64,000 nt of DNA, taken from NCBI RefSeq assembly GCF_047675955.1, contig NC_132915.1, positions 1,277,001 through 1,341,000 of the forward strand, given 5' to 3'. The translations under genes and the position numbers were made by a program. The DNA is from Chlorocebus sabaeus (lineage: Eukaryota > Chordata > Mammalia > Primates > Cercopithecidae). Within the stretch, counting starts at the first letter, position 1, and each line of letters begins with the position of its first letter. The notes under the pieces are model-generated. The model was not told where the DNA came from, did not search any database, and saw only the letters and a program-made list of their open reading frames with translations. Shown here piece by piece: positions 34,737 to 46,428 of this stretch.

Positions 34737-35340
34737 TCTTTTTTTTTTTTTTTTTTAATTATTATTATACTTTAAGTTCTAGGGTACATGTGCATAACAT
34801 GCAGGTTTGTTACATATGTATACTTGTGCCATGTTGGTGTGCTGCATCCATCAACTCGTCAGCACCCATCAACTCGTCATTTACATCAGGTATAACTCCC
34901 AATGCAATCCCTCCCCCCTCCCCCCTCCCCATGATAGGCCCCGGTGTGTGATGTTCCCCTTCCCGAGTCCAAGTGATCTCATTGTTCAGTTCCCATCTAT
35001 AAGTGAGAACATGCGGTGTTTGGTTTTCTGTTCTTGTGATAGTTTGCTGAGAATGATGGTTTCCAGCTGCATCCATGTCCCTACAAAGGACACAAACTCA
35101 TCCTTTTTTATGGCTGCATGGTATTCCATGGTGTATATGTGCCACATTTTCTTAATCCAGTCTGTCACTGATGGACATTTGGGTTGATTCCAAGTCTTTG
35201 CTATTGTGAATAGTGCTGCAATGAACATACGTGTGCATGTGTCTTCATAGCAGCATGATTTATAATCCTTTGGGTATATACCCAGTAATGGGATGGCTGG
35301 GTCATATGGTACATCTAGTTCTAGATCCTTCATGAATTCT
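34737..35340 (-). mobile_element. L1P 3' end with ORF2 C-terminus
   Basis: Reverse-complement primate L1: T-rich head (antisense poly-A), 3' UTR ('ctagggtacatgtgcataac'), C/T-rich UTR block at 34907-34930, then ORF2 C-terminal coding sequence. The antisense frame 34986-35333 is open for 115 codons and encodes the ORF2p C-terminal segment. A small local duplication ('catcaactcgtcagcacccatcaactcgtc') is present at about 34848-34879. It is 5'-truncated near 35335 and has no capacity to move. Confidence 0.93.
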
Positions 35341-35369
35341 CTCCGTGGTTCACTGCATGTAGATGCTAC

Positions 35370-35906
35370 TGAGAGGTGAAGCCAGCTGGACTTCCTGGGT
35401 CTAGTGGGGACTTGGAGAACTTTTGGGTCTTACAAGAGGATTGTAAAACCCACCAATCAGTGCTCTGCAGGCAGCAAGAGGGTTGTAAAATGCACCAATC
35501 TGCACTCCGTAAAATGCACCAATCAGCACTCTGTAGGTAGCAAGAGGATTGTAAAATGCACCAATCAGCACTCTGGAAAATGCACCAATCAGCGCTCTGT
35601 AAAATGCACCAATCAGCAGGATCCTAAAAGTAGCCAATCACAGGGAAGATTGAAAAAGGGTACTCTGATAGGATAAAAACGGAACATGGCGGGGAGAAAT
35701 AAGGAAGTAAAAGCTGGCCATCCCAGCCAGCAGCGGCAACCCGCTGGGGTCCTTTTCTACACTGTGCGATCTTCTTTCGCTGTTCACAGTAAACCTTACC
35801 GCTGCCCACTCTTTGGGTCTGTGCCATTTTTAAGAGCTGTAACACTCACTGCGAAGGTCCCTGGCAAGGCCACGAACCCACCTGGCAGGAACCAACTCCG
35901 CACACA
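35370..35906 (+). mobile_element. Solo LTR, ERV9/LTR12 type
   Basis: Begins tgagaggtgaagccagctgg and ends in ...cacaca (TG...CA termini). It is flanked by the 4-bp duplication ctac at 35366-35369 and 35907-35910, as expected for a class I ERV. U3 holds tandem units with seven CCAATC motifs, a hallmark of LTR12 enhancers bound by NF-Y. The usual TATA position reads 'aagtaaaagctggcc' and the usual AATAAA signal reads 'cagtaaacc', so both are altered. No internal viral genes remain; the provirus was reduced to one LTR by recombination. An intact promoter is not demonstrated. Confidence 0.92.
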
Positions 35907-36185
35907 CTACCTGCTAGATAGCTCGTTTTGCATTCTTCTGAAGTGAGAAGAACATTGCTGCGGACCTCATTCTTAAGTGTATTCTCAAAATTAACACCTC
36001 CACAATGGAATGTGAAATTAATCAAAGCAGCCGGGTCAGCACGTTGGGTGTCACTGATGTTTTCCAGGATGTTTTTCCTTCTTAACCTAAAAAAATTAGA
36101 AAGTTTCTTTGCCCTCCAAATTGTAGGCAACAGAAAAGGTTAGAATACATTAGAAAACTTAGTTTAAAAGAAATTCCACTTTTAG

Positions 36186-36305
36186 ACCGCACCTGTAGTC
36201 CAAGCTACTTGGAAGGCTTAGGGTGGAGGATCACTTGAGCCCGGAAGTTCAAGGCCAACCTGGGCAACTTACCAAGACCCCTTCTGTAAAAAATAAGCAA
36301 ATGCC
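36186..36305 (+). mobile_element. Short Alu fragment with target duplications
   Basis: About 120 bp resembling the Alu right arm ('gcacctgtagtccaagctacttgg' to 'cctgggcaac'). It is flanked by perfect 15-bp duplications aaattccacttttag at 36171-36185 and 36306-36320. It was therefore inserted as a short piece, either a 5'-truncated or a rearranged monomer. Confidence 0.88.
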
Positions 36306-36850
36306 AAATTCCACTTTTAGGAATTTAATTGACTGATAAATTTACTTTTAAAAAAGTCAAGCTATAGAAGGATCTTCACTTAGCATTTTTTAATTGATAA
36401 AACAGCTGGAAACTACTTACATGTCTATTTGTAAAGAGCTATTGAGATATACTGTAGACTACATTGGATATATTTAGCATCTGACAGAATTGGGTGTCTT
36501 GTTCCTGTGTATCCTTGTATGCAACTGTTAAAAAGAATGAAATTGGTCTATTTGTGCTAACATGGGAAGTTCTTCAAGACATCTTATGTGAAAATGAGCC
36601 AGATGAGGCACTATAGGTACTGATTGTGTGATCTTCTCTGTAAAAAGAAATTGAAAATATGTATGTATATGTGTGTGTGTGCGTGCATGTTGGTATATAA
36701 GAAAAATATTTTCTGAAAGAACTCTAAAAAACTGCTAATAATCAGAGTGACAATGACCAGATGAGTACAATATTACTTTTCACTTTACAGCTTTCTGTAC
36801 TTCTTGAATTTTTGTGTCATGCAAGGGAATAAATTTTTAAAGCATGTTAT
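36306..36850 (+). repeat. Old L1M/HAL1 3' UTR
   Basis: 'ccacttttaggaatttaattgactg', 'ctgttaaaaagaatgaaattgg', 'catgggaagttcttcaagacatcttatgtgaaaatgagcc', then a (GT)n-rich piece and 'tttctgtacttcttgaatttttgtgtcatg' follow the order of old L1 3' UTRs. The fragment at 36186-36305 is inserted at its start. Confidence 0.65.
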
Positions 36851-37316
36851 CAAAGTTATCTAGGTAGTGGGAGTATTAGACATTAGTATGTTTGTTATAG
36901 TTTTATGCATGAAGAAACACTAGCAAATGTTATTTTTGCAAGGTGCAATTATGAGAATATAGTCCTAACAAAAACAACAAGGGGGTTAAATTTCAAAATG
37001 TAATTGGTTCTTTAAAATACCTTATAAATTGTAAATTATAAGCTCTTCTAATCTAATAGAAATGACACTAATGCAAGAACTCTTTCAGTTTGATATATGA
37101 AATAGGCTGCCTCTGGGATCCAGTTGAGTTTGAGTATAGAACGTTGTTTCAAAGTGTGATAAACTAGAATTAGGGCTTTTACAAGGCTAAGAGAGAGAAA
37201 TTTCAAAAAATGTTAATGCGTAATGATTTCGGGAGAAAAGTCGTAAAATAAATGTGCATAAACTATAGACAGAATTTATTTCCAAGTGTTTTTCTTTGAT
37301 TGTACATTTTTTTCAG
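36851..37316. other. AT-rich flank ending in an acceptor-like site
   Basis: No repeat recognised. The segment ends in the pyrimidine-rich 'tgtacatttttttcag' at 37301-37316, a good match to a splice acceptor. Confidence 0.4.
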
Positions 37317-37519
37317 AAACTTTTGTGAAGTTTAAAGATTTACGCAAAGATACCATGCTTTGCCACATTTGTAAAGAAATACCGCTGAAAGAGACGTTTA
37401 AAGATGCTGAATTACAAACGCATACTGGATGTCTTCCTCTCATGAGGCAGTTGATCAAGTCATTTTACATTTCCTGCCCTCTACCTGATCATTTCGATTC
37501 AATGGTTAAAATTAGTTGA
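37317..37519 (+). CDS. Putative terminal coding exon with CxxC...HxxC pattern (unverified)
   Basis: After the acceptor-like tttttttcag, one frame is open for 67 codons to a TGA at 37517-37519. The peptide includes KFKDLRKDTMLCHICKEIPL and, further on, ELQTHTGC, giving Cys-x2-Cys, about 16 residues, then His-x2-Cys, as in small treble-clef or C2HC zinc-binding folds. Four CpGs survive within about 100 bp (tacgca, accgct, gacgtt, aacgca) in otherwise CpG-poor, AT-rich DNA, which hints at constraint. I cannot name a parent gene, see no partner exon in the window and no donor site, and see no polyadenylation signal close by. It could be a real last exon, a decayed exon or chance. Confidence 0.3.
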
Positions 37520-39344
37520 GCACAGCCCTGAGCATTCAAGAAATACACAGGGACATTTTGTTCTCCCATAACCTCAGGCTGCACTGCAGATAACACAAAG
37601 CATACACACTCCACTCAGACTTGTTGATTAACTGATTGATTATAAAGCAGGCTAGAAGTTCATTCTGGTGTATATCACTTCCATAAAATTAATGATCATC
37701 TCAAAAGTGGTTCTAGTCTGCATTCAACAGGGCCTAGGCAGTAATTCTCACTCAATTTGAGGTTTTTTTCTGATTAAAAATAGACTTTTCTGTCTTCCTT
37801 GAAGTTGAATTTCAAAGACCAGTGACTGTGGTTGGTCTGTAAGAAGGAAGTCATTCAGTCAGATTTGCGTTTGTGACTTAGGAAGGACTTTTGTGCCTGA
37901 TGGCGAGGGAAAAGGAGGATGTGGGAGTGTGTTGGACAGGGACAATGGGCTTGCATGAGGCCAAGGGTTCTGTAAGTTTTCCAAGAGTTCTGGGATATTT
38001 AAAAGCATTTTCTCCTTAGCAAATGATGCCTCAGAGGGTGCCAAGTCTCACCATATTTATTCAGACTACTTGATGTGAGTCACTAGGGGAGACAACTTCC
38101 AGGAAGAATATTTTAACAATTTTTTTGTAGGAGTTGACTTTTGCCACAAATGCATTTCAATTAAATATACCCAAATATTTGCTGAGGAAATACCCGGTCA
38201 GGTCATAGTTGAGAGTCTATGCATTTCACACCAACTCCATCACTGGTCATATTACTGAAGTTCTCTCCATTACATCAGAATGGCGACTCATTCATTTTTA
38301 TGAATTTTCTGAAAAAGATTTTCCTCTCTCTGGGTTCTTATGAGTCTCTGGAAACTTGCTCCTGAATTTTATCCCTCTCTTCAATGCTAGCTTAGTTTTA
38401 ACACCAGTTCAGATATATTTGAAGTAGGTTTCGGGCTTTAACCCTCCCTTGCCTCTTTTGGTCGTGATAAACTTAATATTTCTGTTTATACCAACTCTTG
38501 CCCCAGTCCTATTTCCATCTGCAACAAGATGTTGTGGATCTACATCCAAAGTGAGAATTTGTTTGGCCCGATTATGCTTGTTAAAAGCCCTGAAAGTTGG
38601 CGTGTTTATTATCTTTTGACTTTGGAGACTCCAGGCTCAAGTACCTCCCATGACCTTTCGTTCCTGTGTATCCTTGTATGTAAACAGCTTTGCAGCAGCA
38701 AAGCTCCAGCTCTCTGTGACCTTGGCAGCAGGGCAGTGAGCAATGGTTTCCAGAGGAAAGTCTCTCTGAATACATCTTGCTCCACATCTCCTGGTCCCAG
38801 TAGGGTTGTTGTCAGTGCTAGACATGTCATTTCTCCTCCACATGATCTTATTTTTAGACGAGCATCTTCAAAAGAGCAAGCTGGAGGATAATTTCCATTC
38901 ATCTTTCCATCGTCTTTCATTTCTTGTTTTCACTAAGTATAAAGACTCTCATTTTCTCATTTCTTTGGGGGTACATCTCTATGTTTAGCCTCCTTTCAAA
39001 AGAAAGATATTTTCGCCTTATTCAAATGGCTTTTGGCTTAGATCTTTCTATCTTCCCAAATCCCAACATCCTCATCCTGAATCCTTAGGAAAGGTGCGCA
39101 AACTGGTTTCTGCCTTCAAATAGCACTTTCTGAAGAGAAACATTCCCCTGATTTCCACCCATTGCCTGCCTGCCCTCCAGCTCCCAGCCCAACAGCTGCA
39201 GGGCAGACTATGTCTGAGCAGAGACCCGGCACAGACTCCAGAAGGTGAAAGAGCTTGTGCTAGGGGTCAGGGCAAGACCCAGAGGACACCTACCTTTCTG
39301 AACACCATGGCCCCTTCAATAGGATGCCTTTGCAATCTGAATGT
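37520..39344. other. 1.8-kb stretch without a recognised gene
   Basis: Unique-looking DNA. A plus-strand frame (38529-38891, 120 codons) and overlapping antisense frames match no family I know. A 21-bp word at 38660-38680 also occurs at 36501-36521. Confidence 0.4.
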
Positions 39345-39415
39345 GGCTTCCTGGGAACTGTTTAAAATCTTTGCCTTGGGCCATTCTGGCCCTTTGCCCA
39401 GAAATAAATGCAGAT
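39345..39415 (+). repeat. Copy 1 of a ~70-bp dispersed direct repeat
   Basis: 'tttaaaatctttgccttggg' plus 'ccattctgg' (39361-39389) matches 40960-40988 with two differences. Weaker similarity extends about 15 bp upstream and about 30 bp downstream ('agattaaggg' versus 'agattaggg'). It is probably an unnamed old repeat family. Confidence 0.6.
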
Positions 39416-40944
39416 TAAGGGAAGAAGTCCAGAATGAAGCAAATAATGCTTCAGTATTGTCCCGTTTAAGCATTTGTTTTCCCAGTATAGGATTGTTCAC
39501 TAATGATGTCTAACCAAGGACAGATGAGGACTGTACATGGTCTCACAGGCCTACAGGGTCCTCCCCAGTAAATGTTCATGGGACTTAGAATCTTAGGAAG
39601 AAAAAGTATGAAATATATAAGTGGCAAAGTTAAGAGAGTTTACAGGAAGGGATCAACACTGGCCAACAGGATTGGAGGAGGCATTTTATACATGAGGATG
39701 AGATAGCCGAAGGGTGGTGAGAGTTTGTGAATAGATGAGGGCAACCTAGGTTTCATGAGCCAAGGTGTACATTGGTGGGCAAGCCCTTGGGGATAGAAAG
39801 AGCAAAGCCTGGCCTGAATGGAGGGTTTGTGTGAGGGAACGTTGGAAAATCATGTCTAACCCCAGAGTTGTCAGATTCCCAACATATTGACAGTGGGTTC
39901 TATTATGTCTCCTTTTAATTCCCTTGCATTTAATATTGAGATGGGATGATTTTTGTCTGACTGCATTTCCCAAACCTCCCCTGCTTCCAACCACGTAAAT
40001 CAAAGCAAGATTAGATTCTGGATTTACTTTTCTGTATGTTCTGCTACTAGAATCCTCTAGATTTTTCACACATCGGAGTTAAACCCAGGGATTGTCCACA
40101 GCCATGCCACAGATCCTCAGGGGGCATGGAACACTCTTCTAGAGCCTGAGCCTGCCCAAAGCCAAGGCCAGTAGCAGACACCATGTAAATGACCAATGAA
40201 TATCTAGAATAATCAGGTTACGTTTGCCTTGCTATTATTATCATATATCATGTTCCCAAATTCTACAGCTGAATCATTTATTTTTTATGATCAATCACTA
40301 CACTAAACCAATGTGTTGATAATCATTTTTTTCAGGTGTCTTTACTGTTCAGATTGCTGAAACATGTAACCAGCAATAATATGAGGCATCATTTATTTTC
40401 TTAATCTCTGGGCTTATTTAGCTACTCACAAATATCAGGCTCTTTTGAAAAATATTGGTAGCCTCTAGCAGTTAGAAGGAGGTGAAGATCTAGGTCCTTT
40501 CCCTCCCCCTACCTCACCAGGACTTGTTTTTAAATGAAAGCAAGTCTCAGACCAAATTCTGCCTCACACACACAAACATTTATTGGGAGGTAAGTACAAA
40601 AATAGTCATGCAAACTCTCTAGTTCTCTTGTCTTTTTAGGTACTTTGGAAAGCATCTTGCAGGAAATATTTACTTTGTTGTGGTCACAACAAAATTTTAA
40701 CATCAGAGTAGGTGAGAGAGATGACATAGGCTGCTCTGCATTAGGTGGGGACCATAAGACAGAATTCTACCAATAGAGAGAGATTCTGTCATTCCAAAGG
40801 TGGCCAGCTGCTGGGTTTGCCAGATAAGGGAGGCGGTGCCAGTGGAAGTCTCTTCAGCCAACTACAAGCCTTAGCATCACACATTTCTCCAATGAAAATT
40901 TCCTTCTAACAACCCCTGTGATAACAAATAAACCCTCTAGGGCA
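39416..40944. other. 1.5-kb stretch without a recognised gene
   Basis: No exon, pseudogene or named repeat recognised. A short CA run occurs near 40565. Confidence 0.4.
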
Positions 40945-41012
40945 GATGGAGAAGGACTATTTAAAACCTTTGCCTTGGGCCATTTTGGAGCCTAAATGTA
41001 AGATTAGGGTTT
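40945..41012 (+). repeat. Copy 2 of the ~70-bp dispersed direct repeat
   Basis: Partner of 39345-39415 in the same orientation, about 1.6 kb downstream. A run of 24 A (41060-41083) follows 50 bp later without an obvious retrosequence before it. Confidence 0.6.
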
Positions 41013-41173
41013 GTGAGTGAAATACTTAAACTCGCCCAGTTTTTCCTCTGCTTTCATGTAAAAAAAAAAAAAAAAAAAAAAAAGAACACAGAAGACTTTG
41101 GTGACCAAATGTGGGGGGTTTCCCCAGACACCAAGCAGCGGACACAAGCTGGGTGTTTAATTCAGTTCAATTC

Positions 41174-41459
41174 TGGCTGGGCACAGTGGCTCAAGCCTGT
41201 AATCCCAACACTTTAGGGGAGGATTGCTTGGGTCCAGGAGTGTGAGACCAGCCTAGCCAACATGGAGAAACTCCATCTCTACTAAAAAATGCAAAACTTA
41301 GCTAGGTGTGATGGCACGCACCTGTAATCCCTGCTACTTGGGAGGCTGAGGCAGGAGAATCGCTTGAACCTGGAAGGCAGAGGTTGCAGTGAACCAAGAT
41401 CAAGCCACTGCACTCCAGCTTGGACAACAGTGAAATACTGTCTTAAAAAAAAAAAAAAA
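41174..41459 (+). mobile_element. Alu with small left-arm deletion
   Basis: Dimeric Alu from 'ggctgggcacagtggctcaag' to a 14-A tail. The left arm lacks the segment usually reading 'ggccgaggcgggcagatcac'. Confidence 0.92.
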
Positions 41460-41469
41460 TTCAGAGGCT

Positions 41470-42150
41470 ATCTACCTATAGATGGCCTCAGATCCCACAG
41501 GTTAAGGGCTCAGTACCCTAAACTGATCCCCCCTTCAGAGACCAGTCACAAGTTGGGGCCCCTGGAACATCTGCCCAACTGACTTCATATTGGGGTTCCC
41601 ACCACCCCCTCTTTGGGTTTGATTAATTTACTAGAGTGGCCACAGAACTCAGGGAAACTTAGGTTTACTGGTTTATTATAAAGGGTATTACAAAGGATAT
41701 AGATGAAGAGATGCTTAGGGGGAGCTATGGGGGAAGGGGCATGGAGCTTCCATGCCTTCCCTGGGTGCACCGCCCTCTAGGAAGCTCCATGTGTTCAGCT
41801 AACCAGAAGCTCTCCAAACCCTGTCCTTTAGGGTTTTTATGGAGGCTTCATTCTGTAGGCAGGATTGATTACGTCACTAGCCATTGGTGGTCAACAACCT
41901 GCCCACCGTCTCTGGTTCCTGGAGGTGGGAGTAGGGGGCTGAGAGTCCCAACCCTCTAATGCTACCTTGGTCTTTCCTATGACCAGTCCCTGTCGAGAAG
42001 CTACATAGAGGCTGTCGGCCACCAGTCAACTCATAAGCATACAAAAAGATACTATCACTTTGGAGATTGGAAGGATTTTAGGAGTTGTATGTCAGAAAAT
42101 GGAGTCAAAGACCAAATATATATTTAAATAAATCACAGGGTTCTTAATAT
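41470..42150. repeat. LTR-like old element (ERVL class suspected)
   Basis: 'gtttactggtttattataaagggtattacaaaggatatagatgaag', 'agctctccaaaccctgtcctttagggtttttatggaggcttcattctgtaggcaggattgatt' and 'gtcaaagaccaaatatatattt' match, in order, an old mammalian LTR I recall. The subfamily is uncertain. Termini and target duplications could not be defined. No coding sequence. Confidence 0.5.
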
Positions 42151-43249
42151 GTTAACCAACAAATGCTGACTAATCACCCTGAGGCACAGATGAAAGCAGG
42201 GTAGCTATCATCTGGTTTGCCTATATTTTAGGTCCTTCTTCCTTAAATCTTCAAAAGCTGTGCTAAGCCGCCTTGAGTAAAAACCTAGTCCAGGTTACAC
42301 GGTGTGCTGCTGCACTCCTGCTGCTTCCCTGTTGGTCCCCTGGCACCTTCCCCTCTATCATCATAGTGAGAGCATCACTATTGGATTTTTCCTGAAAAGA
42401 AATGTAAGAGCCACACAATAGAATCCAGATTCAAATGACTGATGTCCCAGAGACCCAGAGGCAGTTGCTTGGATCCACACAGAGTAGACACTGTGAAGCA
42501 ACATCTCAGGAATGAAAAATGTGTTCCCTGAGCTGCCAGGAGTTCTGCTGGGGCAGGCTTCACTCATCAGGCCTCTCCAGAATTGCCCAGGCTGAAGACA
42601 GCAACTTCACCTGAGATTACATCCCCAGGTTGTGAATTCCTGGAGCATTCACATTGAAAGACTCACCAATACTGGGCCCCCTTGCCACAGCACTTCTGAA
42701 GGCTGAGCTCAGCTCCAGAACCCCACCTTCTTCTCTGCTCAATCTTGCTTCTGCCCCGTTGCTCATGGGTGTTGATCCTGAGAGTACTCCCCAAAAACCC
42801 TCCCATGCACTCATCTCCATCTATGGGTCTGCTTCACGCCTTCTTTTGCAACCATTTACTCTAAAATTGTAGGCTTACAGGGATGCCCACTCATCTTTGC
42901 AGCAAGTGTAGTATAACCATCCTGGAAAAGTTGCTGGGAGCATCCTGATCTGGAGGGACCCAAGGTATGGCACCAAGCAGGTGTGGACCCTCTGGACTCC
43001 AGTCCATTAGCACTGCGTCTTCGGAGGATGCCTGCATTCTGCTTCAGGACCCTGCTGTTCTAGGTTTTGATTGTGTCCTCAATTGTTCAAAGGATGATCT
43101 TTAAGAACCATGTCTTATATTTACTTTTCGTTTGTATTGAAGTTGTATATGCACCGAGTTGAAAGAATCAAACGATTCTGCAAAGCTGATGTGACAGAGA
43201 CTGCTGGTTGAGTACTGGCATCAAGCCTCACCTTCTTTAATATCAGGGC
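42151..43249. other. 1.1-kb stretch without a recognised gene
   Basis: Unassigned. Short overlapping frames on both strands show no domain. Confidence 0.4.
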
Positions 43250-43535
43250 TCCAGTATCTTAGCTGAGCACATGGCTCACAGCTAGACCCTATGCGTCCCA
43301 GCTTCCCATGCAGCTGTGGTCCATGTGCCCACATCCTGACCAATGGATGCGTGGCCCTTCTGGGGCATGTTCCTATCAGTTATGCACATGTGCTCTCCTG
43401 ACCCAGTCCTCTTTCACTCTGGCTGGGAAGACAAAAACTAGAATGGCTGCCTTAGTCCCACAGGTGGAAGCTACGTTTTAAGAATCATAAAGATGACCTT
43501 CCAACCCAGATTGCTTCTCTCGAGATCATATCAAA
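43250..43535. repeat. Ancient interspersed repeat, family not named
   Basis: 'ccagcttcccatgcagctgtggtccatgtgcccacatcctgaccaatggatgcg' resembles an old repeat in which the usual text is 'cagctaggtgtggccatgtgac...ggccaatggg'. The rest is too diverged for a name. Confidence 0.35.
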
Positions 43536-43959
43536 CAAGAGAAACTTATACCTATCTCATTTAAGTTTCTGTATTTTGGTGTCTTTTTGCTAAAGCAGCT
43601 TAGCCCTTTAATTTCATCCATATTGCATGTTTAAACAAACAATTGTATGTTTAAACAACATACAAACAGTTTTCCCCATCCTCTTTTCTTTTTCCCAGAA
43701 GCACCACCATATGTTTAAATATTACGTTTCTATTAGATATTTCATGTTTAGGCATTATCTATTGAGTTTCCAATTTGGAAAATGAATATTTCACCCTCTC
43801 CTTCTCTCCCACCTTCACCTCAGCCTCCCTTCTCCCATAAACACTCAGCACCCACTCCTCCATCTTCCAAATATACTTATGTTGTAATTTTGGATAGATC
43901 AATAGATATTTAATATTTAACAATTATGACACTGCAAGCGGTATATAAAACAGTGTATG

Positions 43960-44266
43960 GGCCAGGTACAGTTGCTAACGCCTGTAATCCCAGCACTTTG
44001 GGAGGCCGAGGCCGGCAGATCACAAGGTCAGGAGATCGAGACTATCCTGGCCAACACAGTGAAATCCCATCTCTACTAAAAATACCAAAAAAACTAGCTG
44101 GGCATGGTGGCAGGCACCTGTAATCCTAGCTGCTTGGGAGGCTGCGGCAGGAGAATGGCCTGAACCTGGGAGGCGGAGCTTGCAGTGAGCCGAGATCGTG
44201 CCACTGCATTCTAGCCTGGGCGACAGCGAGAGTCCGTCTCAAAAAAGAAACAAAACATAAAACAAA
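43960..44266 (+). mobile_element. AluY
   Basis: Dimeric Alu from 'ggccaggtacagttgctaacg' to an A-rich tail with CA interruptions. Near-identical duplications aaaacagtgtatg (43947-43959) and aaaacagtgtgtg (44267-44279) flank it. Confidence 0.94.
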
Positions 44267-44478
44267 AAACAGTGTGTGATGGATGCTTTTACTTTCTTGA
44301 ATAACATTTTGTTTTCCCTTTGAACTTTTATTCTTTACATTTGCTTAGCATCCCATTTGCTTGCTATTAATTCAACCCTAAACAGTGTCCCTTTTATGTG
44401 ATCTCCTCTCAATATATTCAAACACACTAGGGATATCATTAGTTTCATCTGCTTGAAGAAATCTTCCTAGGGCTTTCT

Positions 44479-44806
44479 TTTTTTTCTTTTCCTTTTTCTT
44501 TTCTCTTTTCTTTTCTTTTTTTTTTTTTTTGAGACAGAATTTCACTCTTGCTGCCCAGGCTGGAGTGCAACGGCACGATCTCGGCTCCCCACAACCTCTG
44601 CCTCCTGAGTTTGAGTGATTCTCCTGCCTCAGCCTGCCTGAGGATTACGGGCATGCGCCATCATGCCCGGCTAATTTTGTAGTTTTAGTAGAGATGGGAT
44701 TTCTCCATGTTGGTCAGGCTGGTCTCAAACTCCTGACCTGAGGTGATCCATCTGCCTTGGCCTCCCAAAGTGCTGAGATTACAGGCGAGAGCCACCATGC
44801 CCAGCC
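44479..44806 (-). mobile_element. Full-length Alu (AluS-like) with TTTTC-rich head
   Basis: Antisense Alu with a 50-bp T/C-rich head (evolved poly-A). It is flanked by cctagggctttct (44466-44478) and cctaggggtttct (44807-44819). Confidence 0.95.
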
Positions 44807-44819
44807 CCTAGGGGTTTCT

Positions 44820-45517
44820 GAGTATGGTTCCCTCTGGATTGGATGCTCACTAAGCCTGACGTGTGTGTGTCCCATCTGCCGTCTTATAACTGGATATCAG
44901 TCTTGGTTCTGTGTCTTCTGGTTGCCATGCAAGTCTTGCTGCCTTCAACAGCTGCAAAGGCTGCTGTGGCTACATGACATAGCATGTTTCCTTAGTCTCA
45001 GTGGAGAGGACTCTGCACGGAAGTATCCTCTTGGTGAAGGGCTTCTCCTGAGAGCATTAGCAACCTTCTGCACAATGAAGGGATTGGAAGTCTCCAAGCT
45101 GGATGAATTTCTTCATGCTGGGATTTCAAACTTCAAACTCTTCCTGGTAGGCAGAAAAATGGACTCCAGTTAACAGCCTTTTCAAAAACATGAATTCAAG
45201 ATATTACTGTTTAATTGCTTCAATTCAATATTCTCTTGACTACATCATTGCACATGGACACTAGTCAATCTTCAATTTGACAGAATCCTCAAATATCTTG
45301 GGTATGGCACTGATGCACAATCTTTTGGTCCTTGTCCAAGTACAGGTTTAGGTATAACTTATCAAGAATGCCTGGAATCTAAACAGCCTAGTTTAGAGCT
45401 TAAACAGAGCCACCTTCCTCTATACCCTTCGCTGCCAACATAGTCAGAGCATGCCCCAGCTGCCAGTGGGCTCTGAGAAGACCACTTTCTTTGATGTATT
45501 ATATTACAGGCTAAACA
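44820..45517. other. Intergenic sequence, no recognised feature
   Basis: A plus-strand frame (44757-45173) starts in Alu and continues into unique DNA. I see no domain and do not call it. Confidence 0.4.
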
Positions 45518-45568
45518 ACACCCCTAAACAACAACAGAAACTCTCTGAGGTTTCCCAATGCCTTCAAG
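45518..45568 (+). repeat. Left arm of a 51-bp near-perfect inverted repeat
   Basis: Begins acacccctaaacaacaacag and ends cccaatgccttcaag. The reverse complement is at 46429-46479 with 2 mismatches in 51 (both transitions). Weaker similarity extends about 45 bp beyond, on the 45569-45615 side ('gaaattacaggct' against 'gaaatttagagtcc'). Confidence 0.93.
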
Positions 45569-45885
45569 TGGCTCTGGGAAGGCACTGGAAGGTTCTGGAC
45601 GAAATTACAGGCTAAGCTGCTTTAGCAAAAAGACACAGAAAATACAGAAGACTAAACTACGCAGGGAGTCTGGGAGAAAAGTTAAAGAGGAAACTGGTCA
45701 ACAATTGTCAGCCTTATCTTCGCTTCAATTATCTTTCCTGAATTCCAGTATTTCGATTGCTTCAATGATCAGTGTGGTCTGAGAGAGCTTATCAGCTGAG
45801 AGTAGCAGGAGAAAGAAGTGAAGATAATTATTTCCCACTTGGAGCTGAATAAAGTGGAGATAAACCACTAAATGCAACTCCCTAA

Positions 45886-45914
45886 ACACACACACACACA
45901 CACACATACACACA
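45886..45914. repeat. (CA)n microsatellite
   Basis: About 14 CA units with one 'ta' interruption. It lies between the two arms of the 45.5/46.4-kb inverted repeat. Confidence 0.95.
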
Positions 45915-46428
45915 GAGCAATATACAAACTCAAAGCTTGATCATTTCAGTCGGGCTACTGATACTTCAAAATTGCATGGCAGGAAATTGTTATCAGTTGA
46001 ATTCCAGTTGAATTTCTAAATGGAAATGCCTTTGACATTTGTGCTTTTATACCTGCAGTCATTACTTCACGTTTCTGAACATCTTCTACAAAGCCTATGC
46101 CAGGCGCTGCTGGCTGCATACACAGGTTGACTAACAACAAATCGAGGTGGGATACATTAAATAGCCAATGGGATGGGAGAGGAGGAGATGGGACTTTACC
46201 AGCATTTCAAAGAAAAGATGCAATGCCACAGAGGGGCAAGGAGTCCGTGCAAGGGGAGCGGCATGAACTTGGGGAGCAGGGGAAGAGGTGGGCCTGGCAT
46301 GAATCTGGCACACTCAGAGAGCGATGAGTTTGTGTAGCAAAGTGGATTAAGGTATAGGAGTAATAAGGGCCCCTGTGAGGGGGTAAATGGACTCTAAATT
46401 TCGGTTGATGTAAGTTGGTCAATGCCAT

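Noticed and set aside
34986..35333. 115-codon antisense frame with clear protein similarity
   Set aside because: C-terminal piece of L1 ORF2p in a 5'-truncated copy.
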